The notes beneath the pieces were generated by a model that saw nothing but the letters and a program-made list of their open reading frames with translations, ran no database searches and had not been told where the DNA came from. A DNA stretch of 64,000 bases from Marisa cornuarietis (Eukaryota; Mollusca; Gastropoda; Architaenioglossa; Ampullariidae): contig SMMW01000214.1 of the NCBI GenBank assembly GCA_004794655.1, positions 1,432,001-1,496,000 of the forward strand, in the 5' to 3' direction. Below, one piece after another: positions 45,636-58,116 of this stretch. How positions within the stretch are numbered: position 1 is the first letter of the stretch; each line of letters starts with the position of its first letter. The translations under genes were made by a program, and so were the position numbers.

Positions 45636-45719
45636 CAAAATGTCTCGAGAACATTGAACTAGTCGATTTCATGACCATTACTTGTCTCAAAGTTTTAACA
45701 AGGTGCACAATAAACGCAA

Positions 45720-46200
45720 TCCTTTATAACGAGGACGCAGGTGTGCCAGGTGATTTACTTCACATAGGCAATAAAAACCCTCGTCAGATCGCTTTCCGAA
45801 ACATTCTTTCCAGCAGTTAGGTACAGAGGTAAGGTAAGTACCAAACCAGCCAGTCACCGCTTGTGGGTGGTCGTAAGGAAACTTCTTGCGTGGACTACAA
45901 CGGTAATGGCTGGCGATCTTTCGATGAGTACAAGTTAATTGGCAAACGAGTCAATAGGCCGCCGGGCAGTTAGACGACAGTCGATGACACTGTCAGGTCC
46001 CAGGTAATCATCATTGTCTGTAGCCTGCAGCTCAGTCCTCTCAAGTCAGTGGAGCGGCTGCTACCTTACATGTTTGTGGTAGTCATCATCAATCCGATTA
46101 TGGATGTGCGCCTGTCGGTCCCTCCAACTTTTTTTAATCCCTTTTCCTGCTTGTTTGGTGTCTTACAGCCTGAAATGTATTGTTCCAGTTTGTTTTGGAA
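45720..46200. other. No gene recognised
   Basis: No coding or repeat structure seen before the ATC array. Confidence 0.5.
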
Positions 46201-46205
46201 GGAAA

Positions 46206-46420
<215 letters not shown>

Positions 46421-46774
46421 CCCCACTTCAGACTTCTGTGCCAGCAACAAAACCAAACAAAAAATCTTCAAACGCAAAGGGATCCAGAAAGTAATGTTGG
46501 CATTCCGCAAATACTTGCAATGCAATGAAGGGGCGAGTCGCTCCATGATGAGATCATCACAAGTGCTGCTGTGTTTCACGGGTACAGGTCTGCGCGCGCA
46601 CCCTCCCCTCCACCACCCCCCCCCCAGACGGCTCGACAAGCAAAAGCTGACGGGAGTCATGGCGGCGTCTGGAGGAAGCCCCCGACATCCTTCACCTCAA
46701 CCACTTGCCACCCAGTCGCCAGGTGTGTGGCCATCACAAGGGCCGTGGTCTCTGAACTTCTCCCCAGAGAATGG

Positions 46775-46966
46775 GAAGGCGGTCCGTGGCGCAACGGTTA
46801 GCACCTGTCACCAATACAGTGAAGGTTGGCTGTCCTGGGTTCGTTTCTCGTCTCGGGCACGCTGTTCTTTCTCTGTATGTGGCATCTGTTTACAAGGCTG
46901 GCTGCCTTGTGTGATATAGCCTTAGTTGCTGGCTCGGCGTAAAACACCAAATCCCCCCTCCCCCCT
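46775..46966 (+). mobile_element. tRNA-derived SINE, copy A
   Basis: The head reads GCGGTCCGTGGCGCAACGG, with an A box (TGGCGCAACGG, 46787-46797) and a B box (GGTTCGTTTCT, 46838-46848). The body contains CTGTTCTTTCTCTG and ends GGCTCGGCGTAAAACACCAA. A 10-bp duplication, CAGAGAATGG, flanks it (46765-46774 and 46967-46976). It is about 85-90% identical by eye to the copy at 57921. Confidence 0.85.
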
Positions 46967-46976
46967 CAGAGAATGG

Positions 46977-47374
46977 AGTAGCTTGGGGAGGAGGCTGCCT
47001 GTGTGATGCAATCCGCTTACTTCACTTTCAAAGGTTTTGTCCACGACTGTTATTACCAATCAGTGAAATGAAACAGAAATTTGATCGACTGTTTGGAAAA
47101 GGGTTTATTGTCATGAAAGGAGTTTTACGGGGATGAATCTGATTGCCTTTGAGAATGACTTCGCTGCTGATATTAAAATTATGGGCTACAAAAAGTCCCA
47201 GCGTTGTGATTTCTTCATGTGGATGGCTGAAGATGCATGCAGCTTTTTATCTTCAAAAGAAATCTGGACTGAAGGAGGCTGAATGTTTGGATGGAGTAAA
47301 AAAAACACTGGTCAGTCTTGTCTCCATACAAACAAAATCAAGACAAGGAACACAAATAACATACAGGTCTACAT
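46977..47374. other. No gene recognised
   Basis: A short interval between a SINE and a dispersed repeat. An open frame at 47143-47376 lacks motifs. Confidence 0.5.
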
Positions 47375-47540
47375 AAATAAATAAATAAATGAAGATTTGT
47401 ATAGCGCATATTCACACTCACAGAGAGCATGCTCTTAGCGCTTAAATGGGGAAGAGACATGGACTACATGGATAGAACACGAGGGGCGGAAGAATAAACG
47501 ACAATACTGACGACAAACAGAAAACAAAGATGAAAAACAC
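47375..47540 (+). repeat. Dispersed repeat with AGCGC family, copy 4
   Basis: The best preserved core: an AAAT run, then TTTGTATAGCGCATATTCAC, GCATGCTCTTAGCGCTTAAA, GGGGAAGAGACATGGAC and GGCGGAAGAATAAACGACAA. It serves as the reference for the other three copies. Confidence 0.65.
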
Positions 47541-49030
47541 AAAAAGGCAGCAAGTAACTGGAACAGAGAATATAGTGATTATGCAGCTCTACACAATAAC
47601 AACACTAAGATTTAGTGTGACAATCGTCTCCAGAAAGGTCTACAATATATCAAAAAACAATTTTCCCCTCTCCAAATTACGAATACTGAGTTTTAATTCA
47701 AGTTATTCATTCAAATATCAAATGTCAACAACAACAAGCAAACATCAGTAAGTAATACATACCCCACGTTCACTTTATTAATCTAAGATCCCATTATAAG
47801 TAGAAATAAAAGGGTCAAGTGTCAGGCCTTAGGGTCTTTTCCTTCCTACAATAATAGTCACTAAAGTGTTCTCCAGTACCAGCTACGATCAGAACTGACC
47901 CTGAACATCCTCTGCCACCAAAATAAACAACTTTTAAAATCTAGGTTAGAGGTATAGTCCCTCAGGCTGACATTTTCCGATCAGAGAACGTCAAAGAAGT
48001 GTAAAAGGATTGCGAGACATGGGCGGAACCTGTGTGCTGAGGTGAGAAATGTCAGGTGAGGTTTACAAACAGTAAGTCAAGTCTCTACAGGAAAGCCAGG
48101 CTCCCGCTGAGTTGTTGTTGTCGGTAAGCACTGAGTAACATCGCAGTCACTTCGACTGAGGAAACTGAAGACCACCATAAGAACCAGCGACGATGATGAC
48201 AGATGACAAACACCTGGCTGTTGATTAACTAAAGGGTTGAGGGTGTGGACCAACTCCCGAGGTACACAGATGCACGCCGCTCCACGAGGTTCATGATGAT
48301 CTAAACATTCGTGTGAAACAACCTATATCTCACATCAGGGTTGAGTGAGCAATTCTACAAAATTTAACTGACAATCGTCACATCTTGGGCATTGGACTTC
48401 AGCTTAAAGATTCTGGTCCTCAGTCTCCCATTGTTAAGGACAGCGAACAAAGCAAACACACAACACATTGCTTGCATCGCAATATTCCTGCAATCTTCTC
48501 CAGATAATTAATATATAAATGTCTATAAATCTCATTCAGTTGTCGTTACTATTAGTTCCTCTTCAAATTATAATAAAATAGTAAAGGACATGACTTTATG
48601 AGACAGGTCAACTTGTAAGATTTGGAGACCGCGGGGATACATGATTGATCCTCAAATACTCAAGAAGACAGAAATGTTCCCGGGTACAGTGGTCACAGGA
48701 CAGTAGAAACAGTACAATAGTCCCAGTATAGTAGTTACAGGTACTCAGTAATGTTTCTAAACCTCTTGTACCCGTATGTACAGTCAATTCTCTCCATTTC
48801 TATACAAAACACCACACAACAGGTAATGGCCGGTCATCACACGTGTGTCACTGTGACTGTAAGGGACAAGTTGACACTCACATTGTAACTTCTAAAATAA
48901 TCAGAATTAACAGAAACACTATCCTTGAAATTTGATAGTTTGCTGCTATTTTCATTTATATGTAGGCTTATGCAGCTTGACATGAAATGCTTCACGAACT
49001 CATAGGCAGCAACAGAGCAATGCATGTAGG
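47541..49030. other. No gene recognised
   Basis: AT-rich DNA without repeats or motifs that I can identify. Confidence 0.5.
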
Positions 49031-49041
49031 ACAATACCAAT

Positions 49042-49305
49042 ATGTCAAGAGATGGTGAATCTATAAAGGACAATACAAATATGTCAAGAGATGGTGAATC
49101 TATAAAGGACAATACAAATATGTCAAGAGATGGTGAATCTATAAAGGACAATACAAATATGTCAAGAGATGGTGAATCTATAAAGGACAATACAAATATG
49201 TCAAGAGATGGTGAATCTATAAAGGACAATACAAATATGTCAAGAGATGGTGAGTCTATACAGGACAATACAAATATGTCAAGAGATGGTGAATCTATAC
49301 AGAAA
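49042..49305. repeat. 39-bp minisatellite, about seven copies
   Basis: The unit is ATGTCAAGAGATGGTGAATC followed by TATAAAGGACAATACAAAT. Copies are almost identical (two have TATACAGG). The period is a multiple of three, so + reads MSRDGESIKDNTN repeated and - reads a hydrophobic SFIDSPSLDIFVL repeat. Confidence 0.95.
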
Positions 49306-49857
49306 AAGCTATGCATGTATAAAGACGAAGCACCACATATATAAAAAAATATCAATGCATGTACAAATGTAAGACTAACAGAGCTATAGAGAAACAGCAA
49401 TGTTTGTACTTAGAAATAGTAAAATATGTGTCCAGAAATAAAACATATATATATATATATAAAATAGCACTGCATATACAAAACATAGCAACATGTAAAG
49501 AAACAAGAATGCATGTATAAAGAATTACCGATACATTTATCAATAGCACAGTATGTGGACAAGAAATAGCAGTACATTTATAAAGAAATAGCAGTGCATG
49601 TATGAAGAAACCGTGATGGAGGTATAAAATATTACTGCATTTAAAAGAAATAGAAGTAAAGATACAAAGAAACAGGAATACATATACAATGAAATAACAA
49701 TAAAATAATATACAAAGATATAGCAGCACAAGCAAGTTTACGATTGTGAAGAAGAGAATGTTTGCTGTCGTGGATCACACACTCGACTGAATACTTCAGA
49801 TGACCTGCCTTTTCAAATACAGAAAAGGAAAATTTGGGTGGACAGACATACATACAT

Positions 49858-49858
<1 letters not shown>
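49306..49858. other. Degenerate low-complexity AT-rich DNA
   Basis: Diffuse repeats of AAAGAAATAGCARTRCATGTA suggest an older, decayed tandem array. Open minus-strand frames here are compositional. Confidence 0.45.

Positions 49859-49911
<53 letters not shown>
49855..49911. repeat. (GACA)n microsatellite
   Basis: About 14 GACA units, with a short GAAA array further on (50040-50085). Confidence 0.95.
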
Positions 49912-50042
49912 CATAACCTTTTATAACCAAAATCTACCTAAAGACCAATGAACATCGTGAACATAGGTTGGTATAATAGTGTTGCTTCATATGCAGTACA
50001 TAAAAGACAGTCTGTGCATCATTTCAGAATAGTAAAGAAGAG

Positions 50043-50077
<35 letters not shown>

Positions 50078-50099
50078 AAGCAAGAAATACCCGAAGGGT

Positions 50100-53000
50100 T
50101 ATAACTTGAGTTGAGGAAGGTTAAAAAAAAGAAAATCCTTCATAATAAAAGCCAAGGGAAGTTCGTTAGAACCCTTATTGAATTTGAGAGGGATGGATCG
50201 ACAAGTTATTTCATGCTGCGCGGACAGTAGGGAAGTGTGGTGGAGGAAAGCCAAGGCTATAAAATTAAACTGCCATGGCAAGAGGCTTTTTCTTTGTCAG
50301 TAACGCTGTGCCTCCATCGGACATTATTGAATTCTGTAACTCAGGGAATCGATAGCCAACGTCGAAGGTCCTTGATATCCTGGGAATCATGTCTTGAAAT
50401 GTCTGAGGAGGCAGCTCCATTTCACCTGCAATATTCAATATTGTTTATTGCACAACTTTTATAAAGTATTTTTGACTGATTGATTTTTGTCTAATTTTGT
50501 GTTCTTTGATGTTTTGTTTCATCTTATTTGTTTTATTTCGTTTATTTCGATTGTTTTTTATTTATTAGGCAATTTTATCTGCACGAGGCACAATGCACGT
50601 GCGGTCCTTTGAGCATTAGTTTATGAAAGTATAAGCACCAAAGTAGAAAAGTATAAAATAATATAACATTATAGACCTCTAATAGGCACAAAACTCTCAT
50701 TTTACATTAGATGCAACATGTTTATCTGCTGTTATAGCTCCTTGCACCATTGGGCTTCTTTTTAAATTATATTTGGCTTATTTGTAGCAATATTTTAAAT
50801 CATAGACACAACAAAGTACAAAGTAGAGATGGTATAAGTATTGTTGTCTCCTGGGCTCTGTTACAGGATCTTTCATCTGTTTAAGGCTGTGATATCTCAA
50901 CTTTTAGGGACTCAAGGGAGTTAACAACAGGAACCAGCAAAAGGGAAGACAACTGGACCCAACATGTTCCAGCCCAGACTTCGCTATCACAAATGTGAAA
51001 TAATTAACATTAATTTACAACTTTTAAAAAACTGAACCACACATTCAAGACTCTCATCTTAAAAATAAGTTTAAATGGAAAAAATGTAAATGTTTCCAGA
51101 GTTGTCTGTAAATGCAGCATAAAGAAACGGTGAAAACATTTAAAAAATTTAATTTGACTAAAATAGCAACAGTTACAAAATGTAAGCAGGGCAGAGCAAT
51201 GCATTATTTATTTCTGAGATTTCATGTCAATAAATCCGTTGTATTTCTCAAGCTGAAGATAATTTTTAAGAACTAATTTTTAAGTTCAAAACTGTTTGAG
51301 GATATTTGACGATTCCAGGCCTGAGATAGTCAACTTAAACTTGTTGACTTATTCTACTCTATAAGTTTACCAGAAGACTAATTTTAAATCTGTTTTCTAA
51401 TCTGTGGGGTCGTAGACACCCTGTGAAATATTTTACCACGCCCTTTAAAATCCATAAAAATTAGTGTAGTAGTAAGCATCCCTCAAAAATATTATACCAT
51501 CCCCTTTAAAGATCAAAATGTTTGGTAAAAAAAAATTCTTCATACGCCCTTCCTCCGTCAGCCATCTCTCATCTTTTCTTTTATTTCGATTGTGATTCGT
51601 TAGCAGCGGAGTTTTATCAGAAGGGACATTATCATTTTATATTACCACGAAATAATAATTTATTCATCCTCACTGAACAATTCAAAAGCCTGTTAAGTTC
51701 AAACTTGAAGTACAAGACAATCAGTAGCCTGAAGAAGATGTGTGAGAGTTGCAATAAATATTTCCCGGCTTATGGTCTTTATGTCCCACATAGAACATCC
51801 ATGCCAGATTGTTCTTGTAGATTAGCATGTAGTACTGCGTATGTTGGTATTTGCGAATGGTATACAATACTAGATATTGTTTTCTGACAATATCATATAC
51901 AATATCACCCCAGGCTGGTTAAAGGTTGGGCTACAGATTCAACCAGATGTCAGCATAAAGCAAAATGGTCTTCACTGGAGTAGCTGGGAGAAGAATCTCG
52001 TTGTCCAGAAGAAACCCCAGTCTCTTTGCTGCTCTCCAATAATCTTTCGATTAGAAAAGTGTAGCCCTAAGTTATTTTGACACTTGCTCTTAAAATCATT
52101 ACTTGGACGAGCGATGGCCGATAAGGCTTTGATGTGTGAATGGAACATTTTTCTGGAATGAATGTTGACCTTTTCCAGGAGATATCCGCACAGACTCCTA
52201 CATACAAATATGAGCACTTAGTCAACCCTGTGCAATAGTCAATGAGTTGATAAACCTGCCAATAAAAACATCACAACTTGAACAACTGATTATGTCTCTT
52301 AAGCCCCAGACTTCAAAATCCAATAACATCCTTTGAGCTACGACAATCCTGCTCTGAAGTCGTCGTGAAATATCCGACACCTTAAAAAAAAGCCCGAGAA
52401 TTTGCGAGAAGAAAGATCTCAGTAAGAACTGAAGCTCACTTATTGACGAAGGGTCTCCACTTGGTCGTCCAAAGTGGTAAACTGGACTTTCAAGACATTT
52501 CAAACCACCAACACATGAAATGTCTCGGCTCTGTGTCTGTCCTGCGGGATCAAGTTATGGCAGACGACCAAACTATTTCTAGAAAGATCGATGTGTCCTC
52601 AGTCTATGTAATCTAAAAGAGCTTTCCAAGGGGCGGTATGAGAGCTCTGAGCTTGACATCCGTATCTTTGGTGAGATTGGCAGATTTACACAACATGGAA
52701 ATCTCAGAAGGTTCCAGACAGGAAAAGACGATATCTTTAAAAAAATCTTCACAAAAATATGAACGCTCAGTAAAAAAAATACTTACACGTGTGTATGAAC
52801 GCACACAAGCACAAAACACGCGTACACATTAAAAACTCTGGCATACACCACCCACACAAACACACATACCCACCCACCCACCCACCCACACACACACGCC
52901 CACACACACACACACACCTTCTACCCACCCACCCCACACCCACACACTCTCTCTCTCTCTCTCGCGGAGGGGGAACTGTTTTTAACAGCAGGCAGGTTTG

Positions 53001-53140
53001 AAGAAAATTTGCGCCGTGTTTATTTATAAATCATATCAACAAATTGTGTGCTAGTAACTGTTTACACAGAGATATTTGTCTCGTCACAAGAATCCCATTG
53101 GTGTGTTTGTTTACTTTATCGTTAGTTTCTATTGTTTCAA
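50100..53140. other. No gene recognised
   Basis: About 3 kb with no supported gene. The frame at 51522-51887 (121 residues, with a CESCNKYF stretch) is the longest without repeats but matches nothing I know. A CA/CCCA-rich tract lies at 52850-52945 with a CT run after it. Confidence 0.45.
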
Positions 53141-53300
53141 GTTATTTTAAATTTCAAACTTGACTAAAGGTGAGATAACATGATTGAAACCAAATTGTCG
53201 ATCAGTGCTCACTATCATTGGAATAGAGGAGACAGTATCGCTCCTCTGTTGGTCATTTCGTACCCGTGTACTTTGTCTGTGTGGTGAGGTAGTGTGAGAC

Positions 53301-53662
53301 GATGAGCGCAAGCAGACCACCCGTATATTAGTGGTAGTCTTGATAGACTGTGTCGAACCAAACCCTGGCCCAGCGGATAATGGCGGTGACTGATCTGTAT
53401 CTCTCCAGTCTTTACAAGAAATGTTCAACAAACAGACTGGCACACAGTCGGACAACTTGAACCTCGTCTCTACAAGTGTTAACCGTCTCCCTGCAGAGTT
53501 CGAGGAAACTGCATCCACAATGCAAAGTGACAGGAAAGCCACCCAGGCATTGGCTGCACAACAACTTGATATTTTTACAAAACTAAAAAGTCTGGAAACT
53601 GAACTGGATAAAGCAGAAGCATTCTCGGGAAGAAACAAATCTGTGCTTTTTTTTTTTGGCTA
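53301..53662 (+). pseudogene. Non-LTR retrotransposon ORF1 remnant with 2A-like motif
   Basis: In one frame the + strand reads LVVVLIDCVEPNPGP (53328-53372), then after six codons a TGA (53391-53393), then in the same frame MFNKQTGTQ and a heptad-rich segment ending KLKSLETELDKAEAFSGRNK, closing in a T10 run and a stop at 53661-53663. A hydrophobic run plus VExNPGP matches the 2A-like peptides at the N-terminus of ORF1 in some invertebrate LINEs, except that Cys replaces the usual Asp before VE. The coiled coil ending LxxxLDxxExxSxRNN is typical of LINE ORF1. An upstream TGA (53295-53297) and the inner TGA make it a broken remnant. Confidence 0.5.
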
Positions 53663-54075
53663 GAGGTGCTCAGATGACTACAGATCGGGTGCAGTAAGTG
53701 AAATCAAATTCTTCATTGTTTTTATTCCTCAAAGAGCTAGAGTGAAATATATATATAATATATAGAAGGATGTCATAGACTTGGTTCACGTTCGGCAGTT
53801 GACAGACGGCCGCGACCACTTCTTGTTTGTTTTCATCGTTGGTGCGATGAAAGGTGGAGCTAGAAGCCCAGGAAGCTAGAACCAAGATGGCGGACTAAGA
53901 GGTAGCGACTGATGTAACTTCGTGGACGAAGAAAGCGATTCAGCATTACAAGAGTGAAGAACAAAGGGATCTTTACAATAACAGGTGTCCCTGTACCCAG
54001 AAATACCCGCTGCTTCACACACGTCTTCAAAGCAAATGTGAAATAAGTTACAGCGAACATTTCAAGTTTGTGAGA
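53663..54075. other. No gene recognised
   Basis: A stretch between two decayed coding remnants. Nothing recognisable. Confidence 0.4.
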
Positions 54076-54770
54076 TCATCTACCTTCTACCACGACCACA
54101 GCCACTTCAGTACTTGTAAAGAACAACATCGGAGCTGCCACTGACACCAGATCTTCTGCTACAGCAGCAACCCCCGTGAAGGCCACAGTCTCTACAACTC
54201 TTACTCCTGCCACATCCACCGCCCTTGTTTCTTGCAGCAACCCTGGTGATGTGATCAGCCTGATGAATCTGAGGCTTGGAGGAGTCGCCAAGCGACAGTT
54301 TTCTCAATAGAACCTACAACTGTTGTCACTGCTGCTGTTGTTTCTCCTGATGTCGCTGATGAGCTTAACAAAAGCCTTGGAGAGGAAACAGTAGCGGTGG
54401 TGTGGATAAAGATCAGGGTTGGTGGACAGTTTCCTGGATGGTGTAAGTTTGGGGGAATCCCCCGACTGACGTACTGGCAAATCCCTCGCCCACTGGCCGA
54501 GCTGACTGTTACCAGTGCCCGAAGTGTGTTTCGAGGTTTGTCAGCGTGGCCCACGTGCAAGAAGTCAGTGGTGTATCACCGAGCTGCGTGACCACACCAG
54601 GGAATAGTTCATGTAGACGAGGTCAGAGGTCGGACAAGCGTGACTCCCGTGCACGTGCTTACGACACGGCGATGAGCCGCGTAGCCACGAGAAGAAAAAT
54701 GACCAACTGTGCACCAGCACTTCATGTGGCATCAGAGTCTGGTCTTCTTGAACGATAGTGTCATTCTGGA
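54076..54770 (+). pseudogene. Degenerate coding-like segment, unidentified
   Basis: Codon-rich, GC-richer sequence than its surroundings. One frame reads a Thr/Ala-rich TTTATSVLVKNNIGAATDT, and another further on reads DCYQCPKCVSRFVSVAHVQ, a CxxC pair that recalls a zinc finger. Frames are broken by stops. It may continue the retrotransposon remnant upstream. Not identified. Confidence 0.25.
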
Positions 54771-54899
54771 CAGCCAAGTGTAAACCAAGGACCTGCTAAG
54801 AAGAAGGTCACGTCAGTGGCAAAGATGACGGGCGGTGCCGAGATCTAATGAGGTTCAGGTCAGTGGAACAGTATTAGCCGGAAATCTGATTAATAAGCA

Positions 54900-54968
54900 T
54901 ACACAGCATTACACAGCACATACACGACACGTACACAGCACGTACACAGCACGTACACAGCACCTACA
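54900..54968. repeat. ACACAGCACGT short tandem repeat
   Basis: Five or six units of about 11 bp (TACACAGCACG). Confidence 0.85.
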
Positions 54969-54969
54969 C

Positions 54970-56635
54970 GTCTGACGAAACACATGACAGGTACAGGCAA
55001 ACCTCGCAGCACAATACATGGACATCTTAATATAACATCTGTTCACAGGACTCGCCGTTGGGTTTTTCGAGTACTTTAGTTTGAGATCCCCTATCATCCA
55101 TCCCCGTTTAAATCACCTTTATAAAGCATAAAATAATAAACGAACCAATTTATAAAGCACGCAAGATACAACTGTCACCATTCCAATCTGTATTTAGTAA
55201 AGGACAAATTATAATTTATTAAGCAACACGTGAAACTAATTACGAAACATTGCCCCAGACAAGCATCATTTTATTAGAAAGTAGTGAGCACAACTCATTT
55301 ACATAGACTGACACTTTGTAAATTTAAATTCGCCTTACGAGGTCTGTCACTAGGCATTGGTCTGGTTTAGCAGGTTGTTGTTCTCAGGATTGACAACCCA
55401 CTGAAGAGTAAGATTGGTATGTGTGTATTCAGGTTACTGTTATTATTTTATTTATGTTGCGATTTTTTTATTTACTATTTATTTTATTGTGTTTTCATTT
55501 CTTTTATTATTTGATAATTATTTTATTATTGGTTTGTTGTATTGTTTTAAACATTAAATACCACCACAGAGCCTATGTAACATGCAGAAAGAATTTAAGT
55601 CTAATAATTTCAACAAATACTACATGCAGAAAGAAAGAACCTTTCCGTCTTGGTAATAAATCTCTAACCACTGTGCCATCGAGTACCCCTGGTTGATGGT
55701 GGGTGGGTGGGGGTGGGGGATGGGGGATGGGGGATGGGGTTGGGAGGGGCAGCAAGTGGTCTGTGGTACTGACTGCCTTCCAGTGGTTGACTAACCATGG
55801 CTCTGTTTTCATTTCTCTACTGGTCCTACTGTCGGAGCCAGTGGCAGGGGGTTAAAGGACGAGGCTGGGCCATCAAATCAGTGCCAGCGACATCCAGTTT
55901 CGCGATGCAAGCAATATACAATATTTATCTTCTCTATTTACGAGCCCACATCAAGCACTTGTCATGCAACGTAACATTAGGAAAACCCAATAAATAAAAC
56001 GACCTGCCCTCCCTCCATTAAGTGCACAAACATGTAACAGGACCAAAAAGAAAGCTTGAATGTGAGATTCTCAAAGTGCATATCCGTTCAAACCTCATAC
56101 ATTAGAACTTCACCTCTCGTCCAAGAAAACGTGTTTTTATGACAATCATTTCACTGCAAACAACAAGTTAAAAACAGATTAAAAATCAGATGTTGCAGTC
56201 CAGTCCATAGATGGTACATGAATTCTCGCGCCCTGAGAAACAATTCCTCAACAGTGTCTGGTTTCTGTTCGAAACTAATACAACGGTTTGCACGAGGGCT
56301 TAGGCTGTGAAACTGAGGAAACATTATTTTAAATCCTCATAACGGCTCCCTTCTCCATTCCGGTTGTCACATACATCAGGCAAAAGCTTTTCTGGAGTAT
56401 CATTTGATGTTCTACATTTACCAGGCGGATGGTATGACAGCAATAATAATCTACAATGTCATGTGATGATGTTCGATGTCGCCTAACATTTTAGTCACTT
56501 GAACAAAACACGTGGCATGTCGCCTGCCTGAAGCCTGTTGTCAATAGTTGTACTTTGTCTTTATACATCAAAGCAGTTTCAAACAAAATCATCTTAGAAA
56601 TAGCTACAGTTTACCCTCACATTCGTATTCACATG
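54970..56635. other. No gene recognised
   Basis: AT-rich sequence with a G-rich run (GGTGGGTGGGGGTGGGGGAT and GGGGGATGGGGG copies near 55700-55745) that could form G-quadruplex. No coding support. Confidence 0.45.
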
Positions 56636-56639
56636 CGTA

Positions 56640-56640
<1 letters not shown>

Positions 56641-56698
<58 letters not shown>
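56641..56698. repeat. (CA)n microsatellite
   Basis: About 28 CA units. Confidence 0.97.
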
Positions 56699-56703
<5 letters not shown>

Positions 56704-57104
56704 GTTTACTACCGATCATAAAGAATTACACACCAGCAAACGTACTCACACAAACTCACAGCCAGTGGCGCGCAGTAATACAACACTAATGTCTATCCCA
56801 GTGGTAATCATGTCTAATCGCACTCAAACACACTCTAACACTAGCTTTCAGTCGGCAGGATTTGAGACAAAGTTGTATCTAATAGCGCCTGGGGACTCTA
56901 CTCGAGCGACTGCATACTTGACAGCAGCCTGTGAAGAGCAGAGAATGGGCTTCGCTCGGTCATCACAACAAACACAATTTTCCTCCGGCCTCCTCCACCC
57001 AGACTGGTCTCTCCTCTTGCAAGTCATTATCAGCGACTGAATGAAGGGGGCAGCAATATGAAGGGCCATCACTCATGACGAGTATTTAATCACTTTTGCG
57101 AGCC

Positions 57105-57445
57105 ATCTTGTGTCACGTGACTCGGCGGGCCCGTCAGTGACGTAGCTGGGGGAAGCGCTTGCCTGTGGTCTACGGGGGTCCGGCGGCGGCGGCGGCGGTC
57201 CGCCCCTTTCTTCAGTCATCTACGGAGTGTGAGGGGGGGGGGAACCGATAATTGATTTTCTGTCGTCGCTCCGATCCGAGCAGAAAACGCCATTTGTTGG
57301 TGGCTGGACGTAAAGTCGTTAGAAGTGCTGTGATAAACGTGTGCCTGTCTGTCCTCCATGAAGACGTGAGTCACGGTTGGGTCTTGATATTGACAGTAAA
57401 AGCCTGAACACAGCTCACCGACACAAGGCTAGGGCCTGCCCGCGG
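57105..57445 (+). promoter_or_regulatory. CpG-rich block, possible promoter and first exon
   Basis: GC- and CpG-rich unlike its AT-rich surroundings. It has an E-box GTCACGTGAC (about 57112-57121), a CRE-like GTGACGTAG, a CGG run (57181-57199) and, near 57358, ATGAAGAC followed by GTGAGT, a good splice donor context. A CpG-type promoter with a short first coding exon is possible. No downstream exon could be identified. Confidence 0.3.
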
Positions 57446-57908
57446 GTTCTGCTGGGGCCTGTCTGTGGTCATTTCCTCTGACATACTGAAGGTGTTCCAA
57501 CGAAATGTTCCACCGAAGTCTTCAATAAACTGACACCTTTATTAGTCGAACTCAGAGCCATGTGATAATACATCCTTGATAACAATACTCAAGTTAATTT
57601 ATAAAAAAAACACGTTACCCCATTATCACAGGCAGGATCAAAGTGCTTTAAAAACAAATTAAAAATCACAGAAATATAATAGTGCAAGCTGGTTTATTTT
57701 GTTTCCGGTTAGAGTGGAGATACTTATGTTCAAAAGAAGGTGAATGTCGTCCGCATCTTGGAATCTTGGATAAGCCAACAAAAGTTCTTCGAAGAAAAGT
57801 AGCTGAAAGTTTTTATGATTTTTGTATGGAAGCGCATCTGACAACCTTTCGTGCAGTGGCCTAACTTTCATGGACACAAATATCATTTCATGGAGACACA
57901 TCTTGTTC
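57446..57908. other. No gene recognised
   Basis: A frame at 57682-57864 reads LDKPTKVLRRKVAESFYDFC, which looks protein-like, but I cannot assign it. Confidence 0.4.
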
Positions 57909-57920
57909 GTCTCCCGCTGA

Positions 57921-58116
57921 GGCGGTCCGGTGGCGTAACGGTTAGCGCCTGTCACCAATACAGTGAGGGTTGGCTGTCCTGCGTTCAGTTCTCGTCTCGG
58001 GCACGCTGTTCTTTCTCTGCATGTGGCATCTGTTTGCAGGGCTGGCTGCCTTGCCGTGAGCTAACCTTAGTTGCTAGCTCGGCGTAAAACACCAATTTAA
58101 AAAAAAATGAAAAAAG
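57921..58116 (+). mobile_element. tRNA-derived SINE, copy B
   Basis: Same family as the copy at 46775: GGCGGTCCGGTGGCGTAACG, with an A box (TGGCGTAACGG, 57931-57941), a weaker B box (CGTTCAGTTCT) and an end GCTCGGCGTAAAACACCAAT with an A-rich tail. It is flanked by GTCTCCCGCTGA (57909-57920) and GTCTCCGGCTAA (58117-58128), a 12-bp target duplication with two mismatches. Confidence 0.85.

Noticed and set aside
46781..46850. tRNA gene on the plus strand
   Set aside because: Same reason: a repeated body, a shared 3' end with the copy at 57921, and flanking duplications.
51522..51887. 121-residue frame with CxxC
   Set aside because: No family resemblance, splice context or codon signal strong enough to support a gene.
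53147..53638. 163-residue minus-strand frame
   Set aside because: The plus strand carries the ORF1 coiled coil and NPGP motif; the minus reading has no motif.
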